Source of the DNA: CAZVKN01 sp964627035
Lineage (GTDB): Bacteria; Electryoneota; AABM5-125-24; Hatepunaeales; Hatepunaeaceae
DNA length: 64,000 nucleotides
Direction: 5' to 3'
NCBI GenBank assembly: GCA_964627035.1
Contig: CAZVKN010000012.1
Span: 22,925 to 86,924 of the forward strand
The notes beneath the pieces were generated by a model. It was not told where the DNA came from and did no database searches. It saw only the letters and a program-made list of their open reading frames with translations. Made by a program: the position numbers and the translations under genes. This document shows positions 50,787 to 59,035 of this stretch, piece after piece (position 1 is the stretch's first letter; the number at the start of each line of letters is the position of its first letter).

Positions 50787-51494
50787 ATGAATATCAAATA
50801 TATCATCGGAGTATTTCTACTCTTAGTCACAGTGTCACCACTAACAGCGCAGGATAATTTCAGCACCTTTTTTGAATCTTTCGAAGCTGTAGGTATTGTT
50901 GATTCGTATTATGTCTTTGAAGGACCAATCACAAATTTGACTGATGGAGAATTGAGGATTAATTGGCTAAAGGAAGTTGATCTTCCAAGCGAAAACTGGG
51001 AATCCCAGATCTGTCAGCTTTCTTTGGCGTGTTGGCCAGACTGGGTGAGCGAGGAGACGATGATTTTTTCAGCAAATCAAGTGGATACATTGCAGGTAAA
51101 GTTTTTTCCATACAGTGATGAAGGTGTTGGTACAGTTACTATCTATTTGACTGTTGAAGGGAATCAAGAGGTTGATCAGGAGTTGACTTTTCGCTTTGAA
51201 GCGAGACCTCTTGCGGTTCCACAGGACAGGCGTGAGGAATCATCAAGAGGGCTTGAGTGGATTAGTGGATCTAACGGGATAGGTTTTAACCTGCCGATGA
51301 CGACAAATACGAGTGTGACACTGTATGATATTAATGGACGTGAAGTAGCAGATCTGTGGAAAGGCGTTACTAGTGCCGGACAGCAGACAATACCATTTAT
51401 TCGTCCGAATGGATTACCATCAGGATTGTATTTGCTTCGGCTCGATGCTGAAAATGTGGGTGCGATCAGTAGGAAAATCACTCTTTTGCGTTAA
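50787..51494 (+). CDS. Secreted protein with type IX-like sorting domain, unknown N-terminal part
   Basis: A 235-residue protein with a signal peptide ending TAQ (about residue 22). A beta-rich domain of ~120 residues follows, with some NLTDGELRINWLKE and LTVEGNQEVDQELTFRF character as in Ig-like or choice-of-anchor domains. The last ~75 residues (GIGFNLPMTTNTSVTLYDINGREVADL to ISRKITLLR) are the sorting domain. TTGGAG precedes the ATG. Confidence 0.78.
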   Translation: MNIKYIIGVFLLLVTVSPLTAQDNFSTFFESFEAVGIVDSYYVFEGPITNLTDGELRINWLKEVDLPSENWESQICQLSLACWPDWVSEETMIFSANQVDTLQVKFFPYSDEGVGTVTIYLTVEGNQEVDQELTFRFEARPLAVPQDRREESSRGLEWISGSNGIGFNLPMTTNTSVTLYDINGREVADLWKGVTSAGQQTIPFIRPNGLPSGLYLLRLDAENVGAISRKITLLR

Positions 51495-51509
51495 TGAATA
51501 GATCAAGAT

Positions 51510-51630
51510 GCTGTCCCGCAAGTCAGTCATTGCGAGGATCGAAGAGACAAAGCAATCTTCTAATACTTTGATAACGCTGGGGATTGATTGCGTCGTAATG
51601 ACAAAGCATATTGCAACCTTGTGGGACAGC
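51510..51630. repeat. Nested palindrome between convergent genes
   Basis: GCTGTCCCGCAAG (51510-51522) and CTTGTGGGACAGC (51618-51630) form the outer arms with one mismatch. Inside them sits a GTCATTGCGAGG / TGCGTCGTAATGAC element (51525-51602) of the same family as 50663-50735. The arrangement looks like one repeat inside another. It fills most of the gap between genes pointing at each other. Confidence 0.75.
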
Positions 51631-51642
51631 CTCACGACTTTC

Positions 51643-52455
51643 CTATTGATGCTGCAGAGTCAGCTTTCCATGCTTCCGTCCCAACTCCTCCAGTTTTCTC
51701 ACTGCAATAAGTGACCCGATCAGAAACAGAACTGCCATACAAATCAATATGTATAGCTCAGTTAGAGGCGAGATAAGTCCGGTCGAATATGCGCTGAACA
51801 TGGTTTGACGCAGTGCATCAAGCCCAAGCGTTACGGGGATAATTGCAGCAACACCTGTCGCAACCAGCATGCCGAGCTGCCTGACCGGAAAGTAGAATCC
51901 ACCAAGAAAGAATACCGGTTCATGCAGCAGTTGTAAGCTGTGATTGACACCTCGTCCTGCCATAAAAAACAGAGAGCTTAGTGCCATCCCCATGCCGTAA
52001 AGAGCTGCCAATGTCGCAAAGAAGATCATTACTGCTAACCACGGATCTGATATGTTGAATTTAATTCCGAACATGAACCTGCTGGCGAGATAGATAATCA
52101 ATGCTCTTGATCCTGTCATAATCATGCCGCCGAGTGCCATTCCCATCAGCAGTGCAGGTCTCGGCAGAGGAGCCATCAGATAGAGCGCCAGATTCCCGAC
52201 CTCCTTTTCCCAAAAGAACTGCATCCCCATGCTCCACAACACATGTACCCAGAATGTCATCAGAATTCCACCAAGAATGACAAATCCGGTATATTCAGGT
52301 GGTGCGTTCATTGCCCGGTAAACATAAACGTACGCTGCAACGGACAAGAAAGGCAGCAATGTGTCACCGACCAGCCATGACAACTCTCGCTGTGCACCGA
52401 TTACCCGTACATAAGCACGGGCTATCATGACCTGAAGGAAATATCTGAGCTTCAT
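51643..52455 (-). CDS. ABC-2 type transporter permease
   Basis: A 270-residue inner-membrane protein with six hydrophobic segments and an ABC-2-like core (FWEKEVGNLALYLMAPLPRPALLMGMALGG, then VFFLGGFYFPVRQLG). Its ATG overlaps the stop of the ATPase gene by 1 base, so the two form one transporter. Substrate is unknown. The operon context with lpxC-fabZ suggests, but does not prove, a cell-envelope role. Confidence 0.88.
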   Translation of the reverse strand: MKLRYFLQVMIARAYVRVIGAQRELSWLVGDTLLPFLSVAAYVYVYRAMNAPPEYTGFVILGGILMTFWVHVLWSMGMQFFWEKEVGNLALYLMAPLPRPALLMGMALGGMIMTGSRALIIYLASRFMFGIKFNISDPWLAVMIFFATLAALYGMGMALSSLFFMAGRGVNHSLQLLHEPVFFLGGFYFPVRQLGMLVATGVAAIIPVTLGLDALRQTMFSAYSTGLISPLTELYILICMAVLFLIGSLIAVRKLEELGRKHGKLTLQHQ

Positions 52456-53474
52456 TACTGCACTCCGGTCTGATCTTCCGCCAGCGATCTTCCGGTCAGC
52501 TTGAGGAATACATCTTCCAACGTAGGTTCGATGGTGTGCATGTCAATGAGTCTGCGACCGTTCGATGAAACAGCATGAATCAGAGCACCACCCACTTCAG
52601 GATTTTCCACCAACGCTCTGATATTGGTGGTCTGAGTTTCAGGATCGGACTGCTGTGCCAATCGAACTACACCCTCCAGCTCATGGCATTCCTTAGATAG
52701 TGGTTCAATGCCGCTGATCGAAAGCTCAAGTGCGGTCTCCTTCTGCAGCATCTTCTTCAGAGCTTTTGGAGTGTCGCAAGCCTGAATCGTCCCCCGGTCA
52801 ATGATGGCGATCCGGTCGCACATCTCATCAGCTTCTGCCATATAGTGCGTGGTCAGCATTATCGTATTCTGCGGATTGTCAGCCAGCCATCCCGAAATAA
52901 ACTTGCGAATATCACGTGCAGAGAGCACATCAAGACCGACGGTTGGCTCATCGAGAAACAGCACCTTCGGATTGGTGGTGAAACCCCGCGCAAAATTCAG
53001 ACGCTGCCGGAATCCCGTAGAGAGCTTATTTATCCGCATCCCGTCATATTTGTCCAGCCCGATCACCTTCTTCATGTGTTCGATGCGGGGTTTTGCCACT
53101 TTCCACGGTATGCCGTACAGCTCGGTAAACAGTCGCAGGTTTTCAGTAGCGGTTAATATTCCGTAACCGCAAGTCTCGCCACCCGAAACCATATTAATAA
53201 TCTTTCTGACCTTCCAGATGTCCTTTTCAACATCGAGCCCGTCAATGAACGCTCTCCCTTCAGTCAGTGTCAGCAGCGTGCAGAGTATGCGGATGAGAGT
53301 GGTTTTGCCGGCTCCGTTAGGTCCAAGCAGACCAAACATCTCACCCGGTTTGACTTGTAGGCTTATGCCATCCAGTGCCACGAGTGAAGTTTTGCCTGAA
53401 GATCGTTTTGCAGCCCTATCAAGATTAAATATGCGCCTAAGATGCTCTATTTCGATGCTGTATGTTGAAGACAT
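52455..53474 (-). CDS. ABC-2 type transporter ATPase
   Basis: About 339 residues with Walker A GPNGAGKTT, signature LSTGFRQRLNFARG, Walker B KVLFLDEPTVGLD and H-loop TTHYMAE. The C-terminal ~90 residues after the H-loop are an extra domain seen in DrrA/NodI-like ATPases. The start is either ATG 53474 or TTG 53486, the latter directly after the stop of the upstream gene; no good ribosome-binding site decides between them. Confidence 0.9.
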   Translation of the reverse strand: MSSTYSIEIEHLRRIFNLDRAAKRSSGKTSLVALDGISLQVKPGEMFGLLGPNGAGKTTLIRILCTLLTLTEGRAFIDGLDVEKDIWKVRKIINMVSGGETCGYGILTATENLRLFTELYGIPWKVAKPRIEHMKKVIGLDKYDGMRINKLSTGFRQRLNFARGFTTNPKVLFLDEPTVGLDVLSARDIRKFISGWLADNPQNTIMLTTHYMAEADEMCDRIAIIDRGTIQACDTPKALKKMLQKETALELSISGIEPLSKECHELEGVVRLAQQSDPETQTTNIRALVENPEVGGALIHAVSSNGRRLIDMHTIEPTLEDVFLKLTGRSLAEDQTGVQ

Positions 53475-53486
53475 AGTCTGTATCAA

Positions 53487-54383
53487 TTAGTTGTTGGAAG
53501 GCGGTTCAGTTCCGGTATCTTGTTCGATTCCATCATGTTTTAGAATTTGGTGTAACGGTACGGCTGTCAGCTCCATCGGTGTGCGCTTTAGTAGCTCTAA
53601 ACTCAGAAGTCTGTAAATGTCTTTTATGCGTGGATACTCCTCGAGAGTTTTAAGGTGTGATTCGACTGTCTCGACATCTCGTCGCTGCACAGGTCCGGTG
53701 ATCGAGTCAGCTACACCAAGCTGAAAAACATTGTTCAGCGTCGTTGTCAGCAACGGTTTGATTGCTGCTAAAGCTTCATCTTCGTCCAATCCAGCATCCT
53801 TCAACATAACCAGTGATACACCGATAAGAGCGGCAATCAGGTTGCTGCTGAAGACCGCCGACAGATGGTAGAGCGGCCTCAATTTGGAAGGTATTACGAC
53901 AGAATGTCCGCCGAGTTTTTTTGAGATTTCCTCTCCGATTTTGATAGCTTCAGGATCACCGCTGATCCCGAAAGTCACACCCTCAAGCTGTGAGATGTCA
54001 CTTTCAAGACTGAAAGTTTGGAGAGGATGCCAGGTGAGAGGAATAGCTCCGACACTCTTCACAGCTTCAAGCGGCTTCTCGGATAGAGCCCCGGCTGTGT
54101 GAGCAATGACAGTTCCTTCTTTAAACCCGTTTCGGTCAATGATTAACTGAGCAATGTATTCAATCTCTCTATCGGGAACTGAGAGTATGATAAGATCAAT
54201 TTCAGCAGGGAGTTTATAGATGTGCTCAAACTGTGGGATGTGGTTGTCATTCAACCATTCATCATCGGAGACGGCTACATCAACCACCCCAAGCAGGTTG
54301 AAGCCATTTGCATGAAAGGCACGGGCTAGTACGCGTCCGACACGACCGCAACCGACTATAGCGACTGACCGATAGGATTGCAC
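53487..54383 (-). CDS. DUF2520 Rossmann-fold oxidoreductase
   Basis: A 298-residue protein with an N-terminal NADP-binding domain (VAIVGCGRVGRVLARAF) and the DUF2520 C-terminal helical domain (LYHLSAVFSSNLIAALIGVSLVML and ITGPVQRRDVETVESHLK). It is related to ketopantoate/6-phosphogluconate-type dehydrogenases; the reaction is unknown. The start is GTG 54383, overlapping the lpxC-fabZ TAG by one base. Confidence 0.88.
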   Translation of the reverse strand: MQSYRSVAIVGCGRVGRVLARAFHANGFNLLGVVDVAVSDDEWLNDNHIPQFEHIYKLPAEIDLIILSVPDREIEYIAQLIIDRNGFKEGTVIAHTAGALSEKPLEAVKSVGAIPLTWHPLQTFSLESDISQLEGVTFGISGDPEAIKIGEEISKKLGGHSVVIPSKLRPLYHLSAVFSSNLIAALIGVSLVMLKDAGLDEDEALAAIKPLLTTTLNNVFQLGVADSITGPVQRRDVETVESHLKTLEEYPRIKDIYRLLSLELLKRTPMELTAVPLHQILKHDGIEQDTGTEPPSNN

Positions 54384-55777
54384 TACTTATCCACCACCAC
54401 AGCCTGCATGATCGCTTCGGCAGCGAGGTTTTCCCCGACAAATGCCTGTCCTTTCATTTTGCAGATGTTGCGTCGGAAGAACTGCATCTCGACCACAAGG
54501 CGTAGCTGGTCACCAGGAACTACCGGATGGCGGAATTTTACTTTGTCCAGACCGGTGAAATATACCAGCTTTGTATCGGGATTGGCTGCTGTGTTCAGCA
54601 GCAGCACACCACCAGCCTGTCCCATCGCTTCCACAACCAGTACACCCGGCATGATCGGACGGGTGGGGAAGTGACCTTGAAAGAACGGTTCGTTAATACT
54701 GACGTTTTTTATGGCTACTACCTTCTCACCGGGTACTAATTCCAAAATCCTGTCAACCAATAGCAGCGGATAGCGATGTGGTAGAATTCGATTGATCGCA
54801 TTGATATCGAACACAAAATCTTTGGTAGCATCTTCCTGATACTTCGCCTGAAGTTTGTGCTTCTGCAGAGCCTGATACAGTATTTTCGCCAGCTCAACAT
54901 GAGATTTATGACCGGCTCGTGCTGCAAGCACATGTCCTTTAAGCGGCATCCCGAGCAGTGCCAGATCACCGATGAGATCCACCACCTTGTGACGCACCGG
55001 CTCGTTTGGGAAACGGGTCTCTTTATTTCCGATAACCCCGTTCGTTCCGGGTGGGAATCCATCAGGTACATGAAATCGCCGCTTTAAGTTCTCCAATTTT
55101 TCAGGGTCAAGCACCTTGTCAATATACACTACCGCACTATCTATCTGACCACCCTGAATTAGTTTCGCATCGAGCATATATTCCAGCTCTGATACCAGGC
55201 AAAATGTGCGGGCAGAAGCAAATTCGGGTACAAACTCCTCGCTCATGTCGTACAGTGAAGTGTACTGCGTTCCGATAGCCGGATGCTCATAATCTATCAT
55301 GTATGTCACACGGAAGCGGTCGGATGGAACGACGACCAGATCTGTTCTGTCGCTTTCGTCCCTGTATGCATAAGTTTCCTTAATCTCAAAATATTGACGC
55401 GGTTCACCTTGCTCTTCGATTCCGAGTTGCTGCAACAGTTCCACAAACGGCATGGCACTTCCGTCATCCACCGGAGGCTCTCCGGCTGTGAGTTCAACTC
55501 GTACATTGTCAAGTCCCAAGCCCGCCATTGCAGACAGGACATGCTCAACCGTATGTACTTCGACTCCCTCCATTCCGATGGTGGTGCCTCGTTTAATGTC
55601 TATAACATGGTCAATCAATGCCGGAATTTCCGGCGATGCTTCAAGGTCGGTTCGCACGAATTTGAATCCGTAGTTAGCGGGTGCCGGAACGAATGTCAGC
55701 TTGCATTCTTTTCCGGTATGCAGTCCGATTCCTTTTATGGTTCCTGATCGTTTTATGGTTCGTTGCTGATTGTTCAA
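54383..55777 (-). CDS. lpxC-fabZ: Bifunctional LpxC deacetylase / FabZ dehydratase
   Basis: A 464-residue fusion. Residues 1 to about 305 are UDP-3-O-acyl-GlcNAc deacetylase, the committed step of lipid A synthesis (zinc region VHTVEHVLSAMAGLG, DGSAMPF, and HKVVDLIGDLALLG). Residues from about 318 are 3-hydroxyacyl-ACP dehydratase: HRYPLLLVDRI with the catalytic His, and FFQGHFPTRPIMPGVLVVEAMGQ with the catalytic Glu. The fusion is typical of Bacteroidetes-Chlorobi relatives. Start is TTG 55777, with GGAG 8 bases upstream. Confidence 0.95.
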   Translation of the reverse strand: MNNQQRTIKRSGTIKGIGLHTGKECKLTFVPAPANYGFKFVRTDLEASPEIPALIDHVIDIKRGTTIGMEGVEVHTVEHVLSAMAGLGLDNVRVELTAGEPPVDDGSAMPFVELLQQLGIEEQGEPRQYFEIKETYAYRDESDRTDLVVVPSDRFRVTYMIDYEHPAIGTQYTSLYDMSEEFVPEFASARTFCLVSELEYMLDAKLIQGGQIDSAVVYIDKVLDPEKLENLKRRFHVPDGFPPGTNGVIGNKETRFPNEPVRHKVVDLIGDLALLGMPLKGHVLAARAGHKSHVELAKILYQALQKHKLQAKYQEDATKDFVFDINAINRILPHRYPLLLVDRILELVPGEKVVAIKNVSINEPFFQGHFPTRPIMPGVLVVEAMGQAGGVLLLNTAANPDTKLVYFTGLDKVKFRHPVVPGDQLRLVVEMQFFRRNICKMKGQAFVGENLAAEAIMQAVVVDK

Positions 55778-55828
55778 ATAGGTTTCTCCAAAGAAAAAGT
55801 AATTTAACTATCAAAATGTAACAATAAC

Positions 55829-55857
55829 TTGCATTTATGAAAAGTTTGTTATATAAT
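55829..55857 (+). promoter_or_regulatory. Sigma70-like promoter for the DUF5362 gene
   Basis: TTGCAT (55829-55834), a 17-base spacer, and TATAAT (55852-55857) give a near-perfect vegetative promoter about 80 bases before the ATG at 55937. The whole gap 55778-55936 is AT-rich. A 5' leader with ATGGTTTTAA and AACCAT words might fold. The promoter for the divergent lpxC-fabZ gene should also lie in this gap. Confidence 0.7.
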
Positions 55858-55936
55858 GGTTTTAAGTACTCTTTAAAGTTATTATAACCATCTGAAAAAA
55901 TATTTTATTTATCCAATTGTTTTCACGAGGTTTATT

Positions 55937-56293
55937 ATGGAAAAACAAAATTCTGTTGAAAAGTTAAGTATTCCATTGTATCAAGCCAAAGGCTGGATGA
56001 AGCTTCTCGGAGTACTGAGCATCATCTACGGAATCCTAATCATATTCTCGATCTGGGGCATACTCATCTGTTGGCTCCCAATCTGGATGGGTGTACTTCT
56101 CAACAAGTCCGCCAATGCAATTGAGATAGCTCAACGTCATGGTGACAGTATTCAGTTCCAACTGGCACTTGATAAATTGAAAACTTACTTCACTATTCAA
56201 GGCGTTCTTGCTCTCATTGGTCTTATTATAATCGGTATTGGTATCGTCATTGCTTTAATTAGCGGTGCTGCGATCTTAGATTTTCTGAATTAG
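55937..56293 (+). CDS. DUF5362-family membrane protein
   Basis: A 118-residue protein with two hydrophobic regions: LLGVLSIIYGILIIFSIWGILICWLPIWMGVLL (residues about 23-55) and FTIQGVLALIGLIIIGIGIVIALISGA (about 86-112), separated by a polar helix. This is the DUF5362 layout. Function is unknown. CGAGG precedes the ATG, and a strong promoter lies upstream. It stands alone. Confidence 0.75.
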   Translation: MEKQNSVEKLSIPLYQAKGWMKLLGVLSIIYGILIIFSIWGILICWLPIWMGVLLNKSANAIEIAQRHGDSIQFQLALDKLKTYFTIQGVLALIGLIIIGIGIVIALISGAAILDFLN

Positions 56294-56296
56294 GTT

Positions 56297-56330
56297 ACGT
56301 AGTCAGGATTTTTTTCAAAACCACGTATTC
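56297..56330. repeat. Decayed GTAGTC-type palindrome
   Basis: TACGTAGTCAGGATT and TCAAAACCACGTA can be read as a mutated member of the GTAGTC family, 3 bases after the DUF5362 stop. Pairing is poor, and the identification is by position and left-end wording only. Confidence 0.35.
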
Positions 56331-56717
56331 GTATCGGGGAATTTTTCAGATACTAACTTATTCCCATCGATAAGAATCCTAACTATCGAATTCATAGTCT
56401 CTGAGGCACTTTCTATGAGGGCACTTTCGCTGTCTGCATAAAGAGAGCTGATTACGAAAATAATCTTAGCCGCTTTATTCAGTGAACAATTTTACTGGTC
56501 GTACGAAGCCTATTCTTTACAGACTTCCATATTCAATACTGTCTTCTGTCAATTGAATTGTGAATCGATCAGACTAAGGATTACCTGTTATTTGGCACAG
56601 TATCCAGTCGTTCATATCTGCTGATGCCAATACATTTGCTGGACGTAATTTGGATTTGGACAAATCTGAAAATGGAAACTGTACTAATACTACTGTTCCG
56701 GCTGTAAGAGTGCCCAT
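56315..56717 (-). pseudogene. Decayed MazF/PemK-family toxin
   Basis: Reading from ATG 56717 gives MGTLTAGTVVLVQFPFSDLS, then KSKLRPANVLA and DWILCQITGNP, which is the start of a MazF/PemK-type endoribonuclease. A TAG (56574-56576) stops it after 47 codons. The same frame goes on as SDRFTIQLTEDSIEYGSL, a TAA (56517-56519), then RIGFVRPVKLFT, again the toxin pattern. After a frameshift near 56480, NKAAKIIFVISSLYADSES follows to about 56315. Two stops plus a frameshift make it a pseudogene. It overlaps the antitoxin gene by 28 bases. Confidence 0.8.
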
Positions 56718-56914
56718 GCTTCGTCCTCTTCAGGTTTGTTCCAATCCTTTGCCAGGGCTTCTTCGCTAAGCAGTGCAATCTCACTGAGATTTGACAGCTT
56801 AACTTCTTCATCAAGAATCGTTACAATTGCTTTGTGAGCACTTTTTAAGCTCACCGATTCCTTTAATGCAATTCTACCATCACTTGTAATGATTGCTTCT
56901 ATTGATTTTAACAT
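56690..56914 (-). CDS. Antitoxin-like protein of the decayed MazF-type module
   Basis: A 74-residue acidic protein: MLKSIEAIITSDGRIALKES starts it like a small beta DNA-binding or regulatory domain, and it ends with ALLSEEALAKDWNKPEEDEAWA, the acidic tail commonly seen in proteins encoded ahead of PemK/MazF-type toxins. The frame is intact while the toxin is broken. It begins 13 bases after the flotillin stop, so it may be carried by read-through from that operon. Confidence 0.7.
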   Translation of the reverse strand: MLKSIEAIITSDGRIALKESVSLKSAHKAIVTILDEEVKLSNLSEIALLSEEALAKDWNKPEEDEAWALLQPEQ

Positions 56915-56927
56915 TTATTTCTCAGAA

Positions 56928-58370
56928 TTAATTGGTGATTTCTTCCTCATTTAGCGAATATTCAGTTGTTTCTTGCTTCGTTTCCTGTTCATCTTGACGC
57001 ACCTCTTGCTCTTTCTGAGCCTGTTCAAAGAACTCCGACAGGTTAAATCCTGCGGACTTAAACAGGTCATTCCACATAGGCAATGCACCTATCATTCCGG
57101 ACATGAATTTGGCGGTATTGGGTGTGCCACTACCATCACCGGAACCGAGGTTATCCCACACGACAACTTTGTCAATGTTGATACCCTTGATCGCTTCAAC
57201 TTGAATCGAAGCAATTTCGGTCAACTTCTCAGTCACCATCAGCAATGATGCAGCTTGCGGATCCATTCCAGCGGCGGCAACGATCTGCTTCAAACCTTCA
57301 GCACGTTTGGTCAGTATCTCATTGATACCACGTGCTTCACCTTCCATTTCATTGAACGTCGCATCACCGCGACCTTTTGCCTCACGACGCAACCGTTCAG
57401 CAGTTGCTTCCGCTTCAATTTGGACACGTTCTTTGGCTATTCGCGCCGGAACAATTGTATCAGCGGTTTGAGTAGCTTGATCACGCTCGGCACGTTTAGT
57501 CTCAGCAGCTTGCTCAGCGACGTAAGATTCCTCCTGCGCCTTTGCTTTTTGGATACGTTCAGCGGCAACCGCACGTTTTTCAGCTTCAGCTTCACGTTCA
57601 CGACGATCTGATTCACTGTTGGCGATAGTAACCTTTGCAAGGTTCTCACCTTCAACAGCTTTGGAATTTGCATCGGCGACTTGAACACGTTGTTCTTGTT
57701 CGGCGCGTGCTTGACCGATCTCACCGTCGCGATCTTTTTGTGCGACGTTGACTCTCGCTTCGTTAATAGCGCGCGCTGCTGCCTCTTTACCGAGAGCTTC
57801 AATGTATCCACTCTCGTCAACGATGTCCTTGATATTGACGTTAATCAGATAAAGACCGATTTTCCTCAGCTCATTTCCGACTGCTTCACGAACGTTCTCA
57901 AGGAATTTCTCGCGGTCTTGATTGATCTCCTCAATCTTCATGGTAGCGATGACGGCGCGTAACTGACCGATAATGATATTCTCAGCAGTATCTTTCACTT
58001 GATCCTGTTTCAATCCGAGTAGTCTGACCGCCGCATTCAACATCACATTCTCTTCAGTCGAAATACCAACCGTAAAGTTAGAAGGTACATTGATGCGGAT
58101 GTTTTGTAATGATAGAGCGCTTCTGAGATTAACATCAATCGCAATCGGCGTCAAATCAAGATACATATAATCCTGAATCAGGGGCCAAACAAATGCTGCG
58201 CCACCATGGATACATTTAGCACTACGAGACTCACCTGATGTATCCTTGCCTGTTTTGCCGTAGATCACGAGTAGCCTGTCAGATGGACACCGCTTGTATC
58301 TCCGCATAGCGCTGATTACAAGGCTGAAAAATATAACGACAAGAGCCGTTATTGCAATTAGAATTTCCAT
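56928..58370 (-). CDS. Flotillin-like SPFH protein
   Basis: A 480-residue membrane scaffold protein. An N-terminal membrane segment (residues 2-22) is followed by the SPFH/band 7 domain (to about residue 190, with LGKEAAARAINEA closing it) and a long Ala/Glu coiled coil (about 190-370). The C-terminal region is Gln/Glu-rich. Flotillins organise membrane microdomains. It lies 9 bases behind an NfeD-like gene, matching the YuaF-FloT pairing of B. subtilis. Confidence 0.9.
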   Translation of the reverse strand: MEILIAITALVVIFFSLVISAMRRYKRCPSDRLLVIYGKTGKDTSGESRSAKCIHGGAAFVWPLIQDYMYLDLTPIAIDVNLRSALSLQNIRINVPSNFTVGISTEENVMLNAAVRLLGLKQDQVKDTAENIIIGQLRAVIATMKIEEINQDREKFLENVREAVGNELRKIGLYLINVNIKDIVDESGYIEALGKEAAARAINEARVNVAQKDRDGEIGQARAEQEQRVQVADANSKAVEGENLAKVTIANSESDRREREAEAEKRAVAAERIQKAKAQEESYVAEQAAETKRAERDQATQTADTIVPARIAKERVQIEAEATAERLRREAKGRGDATFNEMEGEARGINEILTKRAEGLKQIVAAAGMDPQAASLLMVTEKLTEIASIQVEAIKGINIDKVVVWDNLGSGDGSGTPNTAKFMSGMIGALPMWNDLFKSAGFNLSEFFEQAQKEQEVRQDEQETKQETTEYSLNEEEITN

Positions 58371-58379
58371 GTTGTTCCC

Positions 58380-58979
58380 CTAAAGATTTGTTGAAAGCGT
58401 GTCCGACCGTGCGACGACGACCATGTTATTGTTAAGCACATCCACAACTTGGACGGATGTGCCTGTCGGTAATTTATCCTCGTCGGTGATCGCATCCAGT
58501 TCCTGTAATATACCTTGAACGGTAACTTGGACGACTCCTTTACCTTCACGTTTGGCAGGAATTGGGAGATATACATTGCCAACTTTGCCGATAGCGTTGT
58601 CCAATTGGACGTTTCCGGTTTCGGTCAGTTTGCTTAATGCATAGAATATCCACGCAATAATCAATGTAGTTATCAATCCGGCAATAATTCCAAACGGAAC
58701 CGTCAGTAATACCGGGAATCCTCCCCTCGCACAAGCCAACCCCACCCATCCGAACATCATTAGGAAATATATCAAGTTGCGGACACTGAAAAAGTGCAAA
58801 TGATCTATGAAACCACCGCTGTCACCAACGTTAAATCCTCCACCGTCATCATGTCCGTGGTCACCGCCGAGTCCCATTATCTCCATTATCAACTGGATCA
58901 CTGTGAGCAGAGAGAAAGGAATTGCAACAGTCAAGAAAAACTTCTCGACTCCGATAAAACTGTTCCACCATTCAGTCAT
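58380..58979 (-). CDS. NfeD/YuaF-like membrane protein
   Basis: A 199-residue partner of flotillin. Three hydrophobic segments (about residues 13-35, 66-86 and 90-115) are followed by an OB-fold domain (DNAIGKVGNVYLPIPAKREGKGVVQVTVQG to the end). Between the first two segments lies a Gly/His/Asp-rich loop (GGDHGHDDGGGFNVGDSGGF) that could bind metal. GGAGG precedes the ATG. The pair may maintain membrane domains or protein quality control. Confidence 0.85.
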   Translation of the reverse strand: MTEWWNSFIGVEKFFLTVAIPFSLLTVIQLIMEIMGLGGDHGHDDGGGFNVGDSGGFIDHLHFFSVRNLIYFLMMFGWVGLACARGGFPVLLTVPFGIIAGLITTLIIAWIFYALSKLTETGNVQLDNAIGKVGNVYLPIPAKREGKGVVQVTVQGILQELDAITDEDKLPTGTSVQVVDVLNNNMVVVARSDTLSTNL

Positions 58980-59035
58980 GATGCCTCCTAAGACACTGTT
59001 AAATAACTGTATATGTGATCGGTATTCTGTCTAAC

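Noticed and set aside
56581..56814. A 77-codon minus-strand frame overlapping the antitoxin
   Set aside because: It is in neither the antitoxin nor the toxin frame, and its translation resembles nothing; the MazF-type frame gives clear family wording instead.
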